Shown: positions 48,329 through 57,930, counted from the first letter of the stretch. The stretch is DNA of 64,000 nt from Gemmatimonadetes bacterium T265 (GCA_019973575.1 BPUI01000002.1:1333888-1397887), one strand, 5' to 3'. Numbers and translations are program-made. Notes: a model not told the origin generated them from the sequence alone.

Positions 48329-49006
48329 CTACTCCGCCCAGCCCTGACTGCCGAGCAGCGGGACAAAGCGGACCGGTGCGAGTTGGCGCGTCGTTCGCCC
48401 GTCTCCCACCCGTTCGTAGAGCGTCAGCGTTTGTTCCTCGCGCCGGCCGACGGGGGCGACGGCGCGCCCGCCGACCGCGAGCTGATCCGCGAGTGCGGCC
48501 GGCAGCTCCGGCGCGCCCGCGCTCACGACGATCGCGTCGAACGGCGCGTACTCGCGCCAGCCGAGCGTGCCGTCGCCCAGGAGGAGCGAGACGTTGCGAA
48601 TCTGCAGCTTCTTCAGCATCTCCCGCGCGCGCTCGAACAACGCCGGGACGCGCTCGATCGAGAACACCTGCTCCGCGAGCCGCGAGAGCAACGCCGTCTG
48701 AAACGCCGACCCGGTCCCGACCTCCAGCACGCGCTCGCGCCCGGTCAGCCGTAGCGCCTGCAGCGATTGTGCGTGCACGCTCGGCTGCGAGATCGTCTGC
48801 CCCGCCCCGATCGGAAGCGCGGTGTCGTCGTACGCGCGGTGCGCGACCCCGGTCGGCACGAACGCGTGGCGCGGTACCTGATCGAACGCCCGCAGCACGG
48901 CGAGGTCGGTAATCCCGTTCGTGCGCAACGTTTCGATCAGCCGCCGCCGCGCGCCGCGGAATTCGGTCGGCGTCGCCTCGCCGGCGTCGGCCCGACTAGC
49001 CGTCAC
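48329..49006 (-). CDS. pcm: Protein-L-isoaspartate O-methyltransferase
   Basis: A 225-residue protein. The GTG at 49006 overlaps the surE stop. PRHAFVP, YDDTALPIGAGQTISQPSVHAQSLQAL and the AdoMet motif RVLEVGTGSAFQTALLSRL are diagnostic, and FDAIVVSAGAPELPAALADQLAVGGRAVAPVG follows. The enzyme methylates isoaspartyl residues to start repair of aged proteins. surE-pcm is a widespread pair. This is the last gene of the leftward series, ending 87 bp from the tRNA 5' end. Confidence 0.92.
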   Translation of the reverse strand: MTASRADAGEATPTEFRGARRRLIETLRTNGITDLAVLRAFDQVPRHAFVPTGVAHRAYDDTALPIGAGQTISQPSVHAQSLQALRLTGRERVLEVGTGSAFQTALLSRLAEQVFSIERVPALFERAREMLKKLQIRNVSLLLGDGTLGWREYAPFDAIVVSAGAPELPAALADQLAVGGRAVAPVGRREEQTLTLYERVGDGRTTRQLAPVRFVPLLGSQGWAE

Positions 49007-49764
49007 GGCGCGCGCCACCAGTCGGCGGCCGAGGACAGCAGCTCGCGGTTGGTCAGGTCCAGGTGTAACGGCGTGATCGAGACGTACCCGTCGCGCACGG
49101 CCTGGAAGTCCGAATCGGCCTCGCCGCGCCAGGTCGCCGACCCGCCACCGATCCAAAAAATCTCCCGCCCCCACGGGTCGCGCATCGGTGTGAGCGAGTT
49201 CGAGTACACCCGACGGCCGAGCCGCGTCAGCCGGGTTCCCTTGACCTCGGCGGCCGGGATCGGCGGCAGGTTGACGTTGAGGAGGGTGTCGGTCGGCAAC
49301 TCCGGGAGTGCGATCACGTGGCGCAGCAGGTCGGTGAGCAGATCGACCGCACCGTCGAGCGTCGACGGATCGGCCCGCAGGTCCCCGCCCGCGTACGACA
49401 CGGCGACGGCCGGGATGCCGAGCATGAGGCCCTCCATCGCCGCCGCGACCGTGCCCGAGTACAGCACGTCCTCGCCCATGTTCGACCCGTGGTTCACCCC
49501 ACTCAGGACGACGTCGGGTCGCTCCGGCATGAGCGCCTCGACGCCGAGCATCACGCAGTCGGTCGGCGTCCCGTCGACCTGCCAGCGCCGCTCGCCGCGG
49601 CGCACCGGCCGCACGGGATGGTGTAGCGTAAGTGAATGACTGGTCGCGCTCTGCTCGCGGTCGGGTGCGACGACGGTGACCTCGCCGAGTCGCTCAGCCG
49701 CGCCGACCAGCGTGGCGAGGCCGTGCGCGAGGATGCCATCGTCGTTGGTGCAGAGCAGTCGCAT
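49003..49764 (-). CDS. surE: 5'/3'-nucleotidase SurE
   Basis: A 253-residue protein with the N-terminal MRLLCTNDDGILAHG metal site (Asp-Asp), VVAPDREQSATSHSLTL, DGTPTDCV and VLSGVNHGSNMGEDVLYSGTVAAAMEG, all SurE hallmarks. It dephosphorylates nucleoside monophosphates and aids stationary-phase survival. It overlaps pcm by four bases. A 65-bp gap separates it from the MerR-family gene. Confidence 0.95.
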   Translation of the reverse strand: MRLLCTNDDGILAHGLATLVGAAERLGEVTVVAPDREQSATSHSLTLHHPVRPVRRGERRWQVDGTPTDCVMLGVEALMPERPDVVLSGVNHGSNMGEDVLYSGTVAAAMEGLMLGIPAVAVSYAGGDLRADPSTLDGAVDLLTDLLRHVIALPELPTDTLLNVNLPPIPAAEVKGTRLTRLGRRVYSNSLTPMRDPWGREIFWIGGGSATWRGEADSDFQAVRDGYVSITPLHLDLTNRELLSSAADWWRAP

Positions 49765-49829
49765 GAAGCCGGGGCGTGGGACGAACCCGCCGGCGCGGCC
49801 GCGTGGCGCGCGCCGGGGGTCCGGGCAAT

Positions 49830-50264
49830 CTACGCGGCCCGTCCGTCGTCGCGTCCCGCGGCGTCCGACTCCGCGGGCGTCTTCGGCGGACGACGTCCCT
49901 CAAGCACGTCGACGATCGCCGCGAGTTCGCGTTCGATGTCGCCCATCGTCTCGCGCCGCAACGCGTCGCGCGCGACGCCGCGGAGTTCGCCAGCGCGGCG
50001 GTGCTCGTCGAGCTTCTGGCGCGCGCCGTCGACCGTGTACTTCTCGGTATAGAGCAGGTGTTTGACGAGCAACACCAGCTCGACCTCGCGACGCGCGTAG
50101 ACGCGATTGCCCGACCGATTCTTGGCCGGGCTCAGCACGCGGAACTGCGTTTCCCAGTAACGCAGCACGTGCGCTTTCAATCCGGTGAGCGCGCAGACGT
50201 CGCCGATCGAGAAATATTCCTGCAACACTTCGCGCTTCTGGCGCGCGTTGCCGCCGAGCGTCAC
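49830..50264 (-). CDS. MerR-family transcriptional regulator
   Basis: A 144-residue protein. YFSIGDVCALTGLKAHVLRYWETQFRVLSPAKNRSGNRVYARREVELVLLVKHLL is a classic MerR winged-helix segment. The C-terminal helix (DIERELAAIVDVLEGR) is a dimerisation coil without cysteine metal ligands, so it is not a mercury-type sensor. The GTG start overlaps gpsA (four bases). Such MerR genes next to gpsA are common; the regulated genes are unknown. Confidence 0.88.
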   Translation of the reverse strand: MTLGGNARQKREVLQEYFSIGDVCALTGLKAHVLRYWETQFRVLSPAKNRSGNRVYARREVELVLLVKHLLYTEKYTVDGARQKLDEHRRAGELRGVARDALRRETMGDIERELAAIVDVLEGRRPPKTPAESDAAGRDDGRAA

Positions 50265-51298
50265 GCGGCGGCCCCCACGGCGGACGGCCCGCGCGCCGCG
50301 TCCTGCTCGCCGCGCGGCGCGCGCGACATCAACTCGGTGACGGCACCCTCGACCGCGGCGCCCTCGAACAGGACGCGGTCGACGACGTTCACGATCGGCA
50401 TCTCGACGCCCGCACGCGTCGCGAGGTCGCGGGCGCTGCGGGTCGTGAGCACGCCCTCGGCGACCGTCTCGCGCTCGGCGAGCACGTCGTCGAGCCGGCG
50501 TCCGCGGCCGATCTCGACGCCGACGCTGCGGTTCCGGCTGAGCGCACCGGTGCAGGTGAGCACGAGATCCCCGACCCCGGCGAGCCCGGCGAACGTGGCC
50601 GGCGACGCGCCGAGCGCCGCGCCGAGTCGGGTCATCTCGGCGAGGCCGCGGGTGATGAGCGCCGCGCGCGAGTTGAAGCCGAGCCCGAGCCCCTCGAGGA
50701 TCCCCGTCGCGAGCGCCATCACGTTCTTGAGCGCGCCCCCGAGCTCCACGCCGAGCACGTCGTCGTGCGTGTAGACCCGGAACTCGGGCGAGCTGAGCGC
50801 GCGTTGAAGCCGCGCCGCCGCGTGCCGGTCGTCCGCGGCGGCGACCACCGCCGTCGGATGACGTGCCGCCACCTCGGCCGCGAAGCTCGGGCCCGACACC
50901 GCGACCACCGGGCGCCCCGGCAGCACGTCGGCGATGACCTGTGTCATCACGGCGAGCGTGCCCTGTTCGATCCCCTTGCTCGCGACGGCGAGCGTCGCGT
51001 CGGGAGCGAGCGCGCCAGCCGCCGCGCGTGCGACCGCGCGTAGGACGTGCGACGGCGGCGCGAAGAGAACCAGTTCACGCCCGTCGAGCGCGGCCGGCAG
51101 GTCGTCGGTGGCGCGCAACGCGGGCGAGAGCGGGTGACCGGCGAGGAAGCGCCGGTTCTCCGCGTGCGTGTTGACGTCCGCGACGACGTCCGCCTCGCGC
51201 GCCCACAGCACGACGTCGCCGCCGTTGCGCGCGAGCAGGTCCGCGAGCGCCGTCCCCCACGCGCCGCCTCCGACGACGGCGTACTGCCCCGTACTCAC
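50261..51298 (-). CDS. gpsA: NAD(P)-dependent glycerol-3-phosphate dehydrogenase
   Basis: A 345-residue enzyme with the N-terminal nucleotide-binding loop VVGGGAWGTALADLLARNG, the ASKGIEQGT and VSGPSFAAEVA blocks, and the catalytic-lysine region GVELGGALKNVMALATGILEGLGLG. It reduces dihydroxyacetone phosphate to sn-glycerol 3-phosphate for phospholipids. The GTG overlaps plsY, whose product uses the glycerol 3-phosphate, so the two consecutive steps are co-expressed. Confidence 0.95.
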   Translation of the reverse strand: MSTGQYAVVGGGAWGTALADLLARNGGDVVLWAREADVVADVNTHAENRRFLAGHPLSPALRATDDLPAALDGRELVLFAPPSHVLRAVARAAAGALAPDATLAVASKGIEQGTLAVMTQVIADVLPGRPVVAVSGPSFAAEVAARHPTAVVAAADDRHAAARLQRALSSPEFRVYTHDDVLGVELGGALKNVMALATGILEGLGLGFNSRAALITRGLAEMTRLGAALGASPATFAGLAGVGDLVLTCTGALSRNRSVGVEIGRGRRLDDVLAERETVAEGVLTTRSARDLATRAGVEMPIVNVVDRVLFEGAAVEGAVTELMSRAPRGEQDAARGPSAVGAAA

Positions 51299-51939
51299 GC
51301 GGCCGGTCCGGGACGCGACGACGCCGACGGCGCCGGGCGCCGCGACAGGCGCAATTCCTCACCGCGGCGGAGCCGCCCGATATTGGCGCGGTGAGACCAA
51401 ATGACGAACGCCGCGACGAGCGCCGCGACCGGAAACACTGGCGCCCGCAGCCCCGCCGTCGCAGCCAGCGTCACGACCAGCGAGAGCGCCGCGACGATCG
51501 ATCCGAGCGAGACGTACCCGGTGGCCGCGAGCGTGACGGCGAACGCCGCGAACGCGACGAGTGTTGCGACCGGCGCAAGCCCGAGGAACACGCCGGCCGC
51601 CGTCGCGACGCCCTTCCCGCCGCCGCCGCCCCGCCCGAGCAGGAACACGGGCTTGACGTGTCCGAGGATAGCCGCAACCCCGTACACCATCGCCCAGTGC
51701 GGGTGCGCGCCGAACCACGGCGCGAAGAACGCGGCAGGCACGTACCCCTTCGCGGCGTCGATCGCGAACACCGGCACGCCCGTGCGCCACCCGAGCACGC
51801 GCAACGCGTTGGTCGCGCCGAGGTTCCCGGACCCGTGCCGTCGGAGATCGACGCCGTGCACGCGGCCGGCGATGTAGGCCGTCGGGATCGAACCGAGCAG
51901 GTACGCCGCGACCACGCCGACCAGCGGGAACAGCCGCAC
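51295..51939 (-). CDS. plsY: Acyl-phosphate:glycerol-3-phosphate acyltransferase
   Basis: A 214-residue integral membrane protein with five or so hydrophobic helices. It carries the PlsY motifs GSIPTAYIAGR, DLRRHGSGNLGATNALRVLG, HVKPVFLLGRGGGGKGVATAAG (residues split by an extra Gly) and WSHRANIGRLRRGEE. It makes lysophosphatidic acid from acyl-phosphate. It overlaps gpsA by four bases and follows der by two bases. The GTG start at 51939 is used. Confidence 0.94.
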   Translation of the reverse strand: MRLFPLVGVVAAYLLGSIPTAYIAGRVHGVDLRRHGSGNLGATNALRVLGWRTGVPVFAIDAAKGYVPAAFFAPWFGAHPHWAMVYGVAAILGHVKPVFLLGRGGGGGKGVATAAGVFLGLAPVATLVAFAAFAVTLAATGYVSLGSIVAALSLVVTLAATAGLRAPVFPVAALVAAFVIWSHRANIGRLRRGEELRLSRRPAPSASSRPGPAA

Positions 51940-51941
51940 GG

Positions 51942-53369
51942 TCAGCGCGCGCGCACGCGACGACGTCCCCTGCCCTGTCGCGTCCGCTCGCCCGGGCTCA
52001 GTTCGCCGACGTCGACCACGCGCCGCGGCTCACCGCGCACGCGGCGGTTGTCGCTCGCCGGTGCGTTCTTGTGCCGCATGACGATTCGTAGCGGGTTCCC
52101 CATGAACCCGTACTCGGCGCGGAACCCGTTGTGGAGGTACCGGATGTAGTGCTCCGGGACCGCGTCGGGGTGGTTGGAGAAGACCGCGATCACGGGCGGC
52201 GCGGTCTCGACCTGCGTCGCGTAGTTCAGCTTGATCTCGTGGTGCCCCGCGGCCTGCGGCGGCTGCGTGCGCTGGACGAGCGCCTCGAGCGTCTCGTTCA
52301 CCTGTGACGTGGTGACGCGCTTCTCGCGCTCCGCGGCCACCTCGAGTAGCACGTCGAGGATCTTCGGCACGCGCTGCCCCGTGACGGCGGACGTGAAGAG
52401 GAACGGCACCCACGCGAGGTACGGCGCCTTCTCGACCGCGTCCTTCTGGAACTTGGCCGACGTCTTGTCGGTCTTCTCCTTCAGATCCCACTTGTTCACG
52501 ACGAGGATGAGCCCCCGCCCCGCTTCCCAGGCGAGCGTCGCGATTTTCAGGTCCTGGTTCTCGAGGCCTAACGTCGCGTCGATGAGGAGGACGCAGACGT
52601 CTGAGCCCTCGATCGCGCGCCGCGTCCGCAGCGACGAGTAGAACTCGACGCCGTCGTCGACGCGCGACTGCCGCCGGAGCCCGGCCGTGTCGACGAACAC
52701 GAGGTCGCGCCCGTGGTAGCGCATCGGCGTGTCGATCGCGTCGCGCGTCGTCCCGGCGATCTCCGAGACGACGAGCCGCGACTCGCCCAACAGCTTGTTC
52801 ACGAAGCTCGACTTGCCGACGTTCGGGCGGCCGATCACGGCGACGCGGAGCGCCTCGGGGGCGGCCTCGTCGCGCTCGGGGAGCCGTTCGACGACGACGT
52901 CGAGCAGGTCGCCCGACCCCTTGCCGTTCCCGGCCGACACGGGCGCGGGGTCGCCGCCGCCGAGGCGGTAGAACTCGTAGTAGTCGGTGCTCGACGGGTC
53001 GTCGACCTTGTTGGCGACGACGACGAACGGCTTGTCGCGGTCGCGCAGCAGGTCGACGAGACGCGCGTCGCTCGGGTGGACGCCGACGCGCGCGTCGGCG
53101 ACGAGCAGGAGCAGGTCGGCCTCGTCGATCGCCTGCAGCACCTGCTTGCGGATCTCGACGTCCATCGGCTGCGACGAATCCTCGACCAGCCCGCCCGTGT
53201 CGACGAGCCAGAACGCGCGGCCGTTCCACTCCGCGCGCCCGAAGTGGCGGTCGCGGGTCGTGCCCGCCTCGTCGCTCACGATCGCGGAGTGCTCGCCGAC
53301 GATCCGGTTGAAGAGCGCGGACTTGCCGACGTTCGGGCGGCCGACGAGGGCGACGACGGGGAGACTCAT
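51942..53369 (-). CDS. der: GTPase Der (EngA), ribosome assembly
   Basis: A 475-residue protein with two G domains: GRPNVGKSALFNRIVG with DTGGLVEDS (N-terminal) and GRPNVGKSSFVNKLLGES with DTAGLRRQSRV (middle). NKVD and NKWDLKEK supply base specificity. A KH-like C-terminal domain follows (VSTSQVNETLEALVQ, PDAVPEHYIRYLHNGFR), and the end is basic. Der acts in 50S subunit maturation. The ATG at 53369 is clear. A TTAGGC pair occurs at about 52568. Confidence 0.96.
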   Translation of the reverse strand: MSLPVVALVGRPNVGKSALFNRIVGEHSAIVSDEAGTTRDRHFGRAEWNGRAFWLVDTGGLVEDSSQPMDVEIRKQVLQAIDEADLLLLVADARVGVHPSDARLVDLLRDRDKPFVVVANKVDDPSSTDYYEFYRLGGGDPAPVSAGNGKGSGDLLDVVVERLPERDEAAPEALRVAVIGRPNVGKSSFVNKLLGESRLVVSEIAGTTRDAIDTPMRYHGRDLVFVDTAGLRRQSRVDDGVEFYSSLRTRRAIEGSDVCVLLIDATLGLENQDLKIATLAWEAGRGLILVVNKWDLKEKTDKTSAKFQKDAVEKAPYLAWVPFLFTSAVTGQRVPKILDVLLEVAAEREKRVTTSQVNETLEALVQRTQPPQAAGHHEIKLNYATQVETAPPVIAVFSNHPDAVPEHYIRYLHNGFRAEYGFMGNPLRIVMRHKNAPASDNRRVRGEPRRVVDVGELSPGERTRQGRGRRRVRAR

Positions 53370-53387
53370 GCGACGGGGGGCGAGGTG

Positions 53388-54695
53388 TTAGGCCGCGGCG
53401 TGAGCCGCGGCGTCGACTACCGCGTCGCCTTCGAGCGCGAGGACGTCGATGAAGTCGTACGACGGGTACACGGGCATCGGGAGGCGCTCGCGCACGGCCA
53501 CGAACGTCGTGTCGTCGAGGAACAGCCCGTCCTGGTTGATGCACTCGGCCGGCACGAGCGCCAGGTCGAGGTCGACGCGGCCGGCGAGCGCGCGCTCGAT
53601 GTCCGCGCCGACGAGAAGCCCGGCGGTCGTGGTGGTCGGACCGAACAGCGAGTTCTCGACCGGGATCAGCTCGAACGTCGCGCCCGTCTGCTCGCTCAAG
53701 CGGGCGAGCAGCGGGGGCATGAGCGCCGCCATCGAGGTGCCTGTCACGACGCCGACCCGCCGGCCGTCGAGCCGCGGCAGCTCGCCGACGCCGTCGGCGA
53801 CGCGCTGACGGAGCGAGGCGACCGCGCCCACGCCGTTCTCGATTTGGGAGAAGTCGCCGTAGTGCTCCGGCTCCGGAAGCTCGCGGCCCGAGAGGAGGTA
53901 CAACTCGTCGGAGCCGAAGACCCAACGGTCGCCGCGCTCCACGAGCGCACGCTCCTCCCAGCGCTCCACCGCGGCGAGCACGCGCCCGGCGTTCTCCTCG
54001 TCCATCGGCCGGCCCGTGTACAGGTGCGAGAACTGCGTCACGCCGACTGGCACGAGCGCGACCGAGAGAACGGCGTCGCCCAGCGCGTACAGGTCGCGCA
54101 GGCTGGCCTCCAACACGTCGCCGTCGTTGAGCCCGGGGACGACGACCATCTGGCAGTGGAACTGGATCCCGCCCGCCGCCAACCGCGTCAGCTGCTCGAC
54201 GATGTTCGGCACGCGCGGGTTGTTGAGCAACGCCTTGCGCGCCTCCCACGGCGTCGCGTGCACCGAGACGTAGAGCGGCGACAGGCGGTACTCGAGGATC
54301 CGCGCGAAGTCGCGCTCCTTCAGGTTCGAGAGCGTCGCGAAGTTGCCGTACGCGAACGACAGTCGGTAGTCGTCGTCGCGCATGTAGAGCGGCTTCCGGA
54401 GCCCCTTGGGCAACCCCTCGATGAAGCAAAACTCGCAGCGGTTGGCGCAGCGGCGGACCGTCGGCGGCTCGAGCTCCAGCCCGAACGGCTCCCCTTCCGG
54501 GCGCTCGACCTCGTACACGACCGCGTCGCCGCCCGGGAGCGTCGCCTCGATCACGAGGTCGTCGTCGGCCGAGAGGAATTCCCAATCGAGGAAGTCGGCG
54601 AGCTCGCGCCCGTTCACCCGCAACAACTCCGTCCCCGGCACGAGTCCGAGCTCGGCTGCGAGCGTGTCAGGATGAACGCGAGCGATGCGGACCAC
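53388..54695 (-). CDS. PDZ-like radical SAM protein of the DUF512 family
   Basis: A 435-residue protein from GTG 54695. The N-terminal RIARVHPDTLAAELGLVPGTELLRVNGREL is a PDZ-like fold. VRRCANRCEFCFIEGLPKGLRK supplies a C-x3-C-x2-C iron-sulfur motif, then RLSPLYVSVHATPWEARKALLNN and FHCQMVVVPGLNDG, and a C-terminal DUF512 domain (VGVVTGTSMAALMPPLLARL). The family is conserved beside der, plsY and gpsA in several phyla; its reaction is unknown. It ends in TGTTAGGC. Confidence 0.88.
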   Translation of the reverse strand: MVRIARVHPDTLAAELGLVPGTELLRVNGRELADFLDWEFLSADDDLVIEATLPGGDAVVYEVERPEGEPFGLELEPPTVRRCANRCEFCFIEGLPKGLRKPLYMRDDDYRLSFAYGNFATLSNLKERDFARILEYRLSPLYVSVHATPWEARKALLNNPRVPNIVEQLTRLAAGGIQFHCQMVVVPGLNDGDVLEASLRDLYALGDAVLSVALVPVGVTQFSHLYTGRPMDEENAGRVLAAVERWEERALVERGDRWVFGSDELYLLSGRELPEPEHYGDFSQIENGVGAVASLRQRVADGVGELPRLDGRRVGVVTGTSMAALMPPLLARLSEQTGATFELIPVENSLFGPTTTTAGLLVGADIERALAGRVDLDLALVPAECINQDGLFLDDTTFVAVRERLPMPVYPSYDFIDVLALEGDAVVDAAAHAAA

Positions 54696-54756
54696 GAGCG
54701 ATGCCGATAGATGAAAGCCCGGCGCGCCCCACGTGCACGCGCTCCGACGAGTCAGA

Positions 54757-54785
54757 AAGGTATGAGGGCCGAACACGCAACACAA
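54757..54785 (-). promoter_or_regulatory. Candidate promoter of the DUF512-der-plsY-gpsA series
   Basis: On the minus strand TTGTGT (54785-54780) and TACCTT (54762-54757) are 17 bp apart, in the 170-bp gap between the thrC stop and the DUF512 start. The match is modest, but this is the only AT-richer patch in the gap and no gene is seen there. Confidence 0.35.
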
Positions 54786-54865
54786 TGCCGGATCGTGACT
54801 TACGGTGATGCGTTCACATCCCGCGCGAACCAATCCACTCGACCCGGGTGGCCGGACTACGCGGC

Positions 54866-56062
54866 CTACGCGGCCTCGCGGTACGACGCGCCGCTTCCCG
54901 TGTTGAACAACACGACCGTGTCGCGCGGCCCGAGTCGACCGGCCGCGGCCAGCTCGTCGAGGGCGGCGAGCGCGCAGCCGCCCTCTGGCGCGGCGTCGAC
55001 GCCGCTCGCGCTCGCGAGTGCGAACGTGGCCGCGCGCGTGAGATCGTCCGCGACCGCGACGGCGTCGCCGCCGCTTTCCGCGAGTGCGCGGAGCACGACG
55101 CGGTCGCCGAGCGGTCCGGGCACGCGCAACCCGCTCGCGTACGTGACCGGGTCCTCCCACGGCGTCGCGCGGTCCTGACGCGCGGCGAACGCGCGCACGA
55201 GCGGCGCGCACCCGGCGCTCTGGGCGATGATCATCCGCGGAAGCCGCGCGTCGGCTCCTACGAGCCCCAACTCGCGCAGCTCGCCGAATGCCTTCCAGAT
55301 GCCGACCGTCCCCTCGCCGCCGCCGGTCGGGTACACGACCACGGACGGCAACCCGCCGTCCAACTCCGCGCCGAGCTGGTCGCGCAGTTCGTACCCCATG
55401 GTCTTCATCCCCTCGACGCGGTACGGCTCGCGGAACGTGCTCGCGTCGGTCCATTCGCCCGACGCGGCGTCGGCGCGCGCGAGTCGGCCGGCGTCGCCGA
55501 TGTGCCCGTCGACGAGCCGCAGCTCGGCGCCGAACGCCCGCACGGTGTGCAGGATCGGTGCGGGCGTCGTACGCGGCGCGTAGACGCGCACGGGCAGACC
55601 CGCCGCGGCCCCGTACGCCGCGAGTGCCGCGCCGGCGTTGCCGGCCGTCGGGACCACGAGCCCGCGAGCGCCTAACGCCCGCGCCCGGGTGACGGCCGCG
55701 CTCATCCCGCGTGCCTTGAACGACGCCGTCGGGTTCCGGCCCTCGTCCTTGACCCACAGCCGCGCGACCCCGACGCGACGCGCGAGCGCCGGGACCTCGA
55801 TCACCGGCGTCAGCCCCTCGCCGAGCGAAACTGGCATTTCGCCCGCGCGAAGTGGCAGTGCGCCGGCGTAGCGCCACATATCCCAGCGGGCCGTGGGTGC
55901 GGGCGCCAGCGCGTCGTACACGGCGAACAACGGCTGCGCGCACTCCGGGCAGACGCCGGCTTCCCGATCACCCGGCTGCGTGTAGGCGCACGCCGAACAG
56001 TGAAGGCTCCACCCCACGCGCGTCGCGCCCGCCGCCGCTCCGGCAGCGACGACGGTCGTCAC
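54866..56062 (-). CDS. thrC: Threonine synthase-like PLP enzyme
   Basis: A 398-residue protein. An N-terminal zinc-ribbon (LHCSACAYTQ...GVCPECAQPL) precedes the fold-type II PLP domain: MPVSLGEGLTPVIE, KDEGRNPTASFKARGM with the Schiff-base lysine at about 119, VPTAGNAGAALAAYGAAAG and YPTGGGEGTVGIWKAF. The C-terminus DTVVLFNTGSG is typical. It converts O-phosphohomoserine to threonine. GTG 56062 overlaps uvrC by four bases. A related PLP synthase cannot be wholly excluded. Confidence 0.88.
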   Translation of the reverse strand: MTTVVAAGAAAGATRVGWSLHCSACAYTQPGDREAGVCPECAQPLFAVYDALAPAPTARWDMWRYAGALPLRAGEMPVSLGEGLTPVIEVPALARRVGVARLWVKDEGRNPTASFKARGMSAAVTRARALGARGLVVPTAGNAGAALAAYGAAAGLPVRVYAPRTTPAPILHTVRAFGAELRLVDGHIGDAGRLARADAASGEWTDASTFREPYRVEGMKTMGYELRDQLGAELDGGLPSVVVYPTGGGEGTVGIWKAFGELRELGLVGADARLPRMIIAQSAGCAPLVRAFAARQDRATPWEDPVTYASGLRVPGPLGDRVVLRALAESGGDAVAVADDLTRAATFALASASGVDAAPEGGCALAALDELAAAGRLGPRDTVVLFNTGSGASYREAA

Positions 56063-57930
56063 GTCTCTGCCCCCGACGAAACCGGCGCGACGGTCGCGGC
56101 GTCGCGACGCGTCGGGTCGCTCGCGGCGAGGCCGGCGAGTACACGCGCGCCGCTCTCGACCGTCCACCCGGGCAGCTCGGCGATCTGCGCCGGCGTCGCG
56201 GCGCGGAGCGCGGCGACGCTGCCGAAGTGCTGCAGCAACTGCCGTCGCTTCACCGGGCCGATGCCGGGGATCGTCATCAGCTCGGACGTGACGGTGCGGA
56301 CCGCGCGCCGCTTCCGCTGAAAGGTGACCGCGAACCGGTGCGCCTCGTCGCGCGCCTGCTGCAGCATCCGCAGCGCCGGAGACCGGCGCGAGATCCGCAC
56401 CGACTCGCTGCGCCCGACGACGAACACCTCTTCCTCGCGCTTCGCGAGCGAGATCATCGGCAGCTCCGATAGCCCGACCGCGTCGATCGCCTCCTTCGCC
56501 GCGTTCAGCTGCCCCTTCCCACCGTCGATTACGACGAGGTCCGGGAGCGGCCGCTTCTCCTCGACGCGGCGGCGGAAGTAGCGGCCGACCACCTCGCGCA
56601 TCGAGGCGAAGTCGTCGATGCCCTGCACCGTCTCGACCTTGAACTTGCGGTACTCGCTCCGCTTCGCGCGCCCGTTCTCGAACCACACGCAGCTCGCGAC
56701 GGTGTCCGTCCCCTGCGCGTGCGAGATGTCGAAGCAGACGAGCGCGCGCGGCACGCGCCGGAGCCCGAGCTCGCGCTGCAGCTCGTACACCGGGTCGGCG
56801 GCGCGCTCGCCGGCTTCGAGATTCGACAGCTTCAACTCTTCCAACAGGTGTCGCGCGTTCTGCTCGGCGAGGTCGACGAGCTGCCGCCGCGACCCGCGCT
56901 GCGGGACGAGCACCTTCGTCCGTTCGAGCGACTCCTCGAGGATCTCGCGGTCCGGGAAGTCGAACGGGACCAGCAGTTCGCCCGCGCGGTCCTCACTCGC
57001 GCCGAGGTAGCTGCGCGCGAGGAACGCGGCGAGCGCGTCGGCGTCGTCGGCGCCCTCCACATTTTCGAGGAAGCGGTGGTCGCGCGCGAGGAGTTTCCCG
57101 CTCCGAATGCGGAGGATGGCCACGCACGCGTCGTCGCCGTCCCGCGCGTATCCCACGACGTCGCGGTCGCCGCCTTCGAGCTCGACGACGACGGTGGGCT
57201 CCTGCATGCGTTCCAGGTGCTTGAGCGCGTCGCGCAGCTCTCCCGCCCGCTCGAAGTCGAGTCGCTCGGCCGCGTCCTGCATCCGCGCGCTGATGCGCCG
57301 CACGACCTCGTCGGTCTTGCCGTCGAGGAAGACGACGACTTCGTCGATCATCGCGCGGTAGTCGTCGACCGACTGGTTCCCGATGCACGGCGCCTTGCAC
57401 CGGCCGATCGCGAAGTCGAGGCACGCGCGCTCGGGCAGCTCGCGCGGCATGTCGTAGTTGCAGGAGCGGACGGTGAAGATCCGCTTGACGACGGCGAGCG
57501 CGCGCCGCATCTGCCCGACGTCGGTGTACGGGCCGAAGTAGCGCGCGCCGTCGGCCTGCAGGCGGCGCGTGACGAAGACGCGCGGGTACGGCTCGTTCAG
57601 CGTGACCTTGATGTACGGGTAGTTCTTGTCGTCGCGCAGCGCGATGTTGTACCGCGGCTTGTACTCCTTGATGAGGTTCGCCTCGAGGATGAGTGCGTGC
57701 GCCTCGGTGGGCACGACAATGGTCTCGAGGTCGCGCACGTTCCGCACGAGACCGCGCGTTTTCGGGCTCTCGGGGTGGTCGCTCGCGAAGTAGCTCCGCA
57801 CGCGTGAGCGCAGCCGCTTGGCCTTGCCGACGTAGAGCACCCGGCCGTCGGCGTCCTTCCAGAGATAGACGCCGGGCGATTCGGGCAGGTGCGGGAGCTT
57901 GGCCGCGACGGCCTCGGGGGGCGTGAGCAT
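56059..57930 (-). CDS. uvrC: Excinuclease ABC subunit C
   Basis: A 623-residue protein. The GIY-YIG nuclease is at the N-terminus (LPESPGVYLWKDADGRVLYVGKAKRLRSRVRSYF), followed by a cysteine-bearing RACLDFAIGRCKAPC, a UVR segment (DAAERLDFERAGELRDALKHLE), the RNase H-like endonuclease (ALVCFDISHAQGTDTVASCVWF, PDLVVIDGGKGQLNAA) and helix-hairpin-helix motifs (IPGIGPVKRRQLLQHFGSVAALRAA). It makes both incisions of nucleotide-excision repair. thrC is coupled to its end. Confidence 0.97.
   Translation of the reverse strand: MLTPPEAVAAKLPHLPESPGVYLWKDADGRVLYVGKAKRLRSRVRSYFASDHPESPKTRGLVRNVRDLETIVVPTEAHALILEANLIKEYKPRYNIALRDDKNYPYIKVTLNEPYPRVFVTRRLQADGARYFGPYTDVGQMRRALAVVKRIFTVRSCNYDMPRELPERACLDFAIGRCKAPCIGNQSVDDYRAMIDEVVVFLDGKTDEVVRRISARMQDAAERLDFERAGELRDALKHLERMQEPTVVVELEGGDRDVVGYARDGDDACVAILRIRSGKLLARDHRFLENVEGADDADALAAFLARSYLGASEDRAGELLVPFDFPDREILEESLERTKVLVPQRGSRRQLVDLAEQNARHLLEELKLSNLEAGERAADPVYELQRELGLRRVPRALVCFDISHAQGTDTVASCVWFENGRAKRSEYRKFKVETVQGIDDFASMREVVGRYFRRRVEEKRPLPDLVVIDGGKGQLNAAKEAIDAVGLSELPMISLAKREEEVFVVGRSESVRISRRSPALRMLQQARDEAHRFAVTFQRKRRAVRTVTSELMTIPGIGPVKRRQLLQHFGSVAALRAATPAQIAELPGWTVESGARVLAGLAASDPTRRDAATVAPVSSGAET

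Noticed and set aside
48153..48347. Plus-strand frame running through the tRNA as a 64-aa gene
   Set aside because: Beyond the att core it is antisense to tRNA-Arg and has no protein-like features; only its first 16 codons matter, as the start of the attP-spanning gene.
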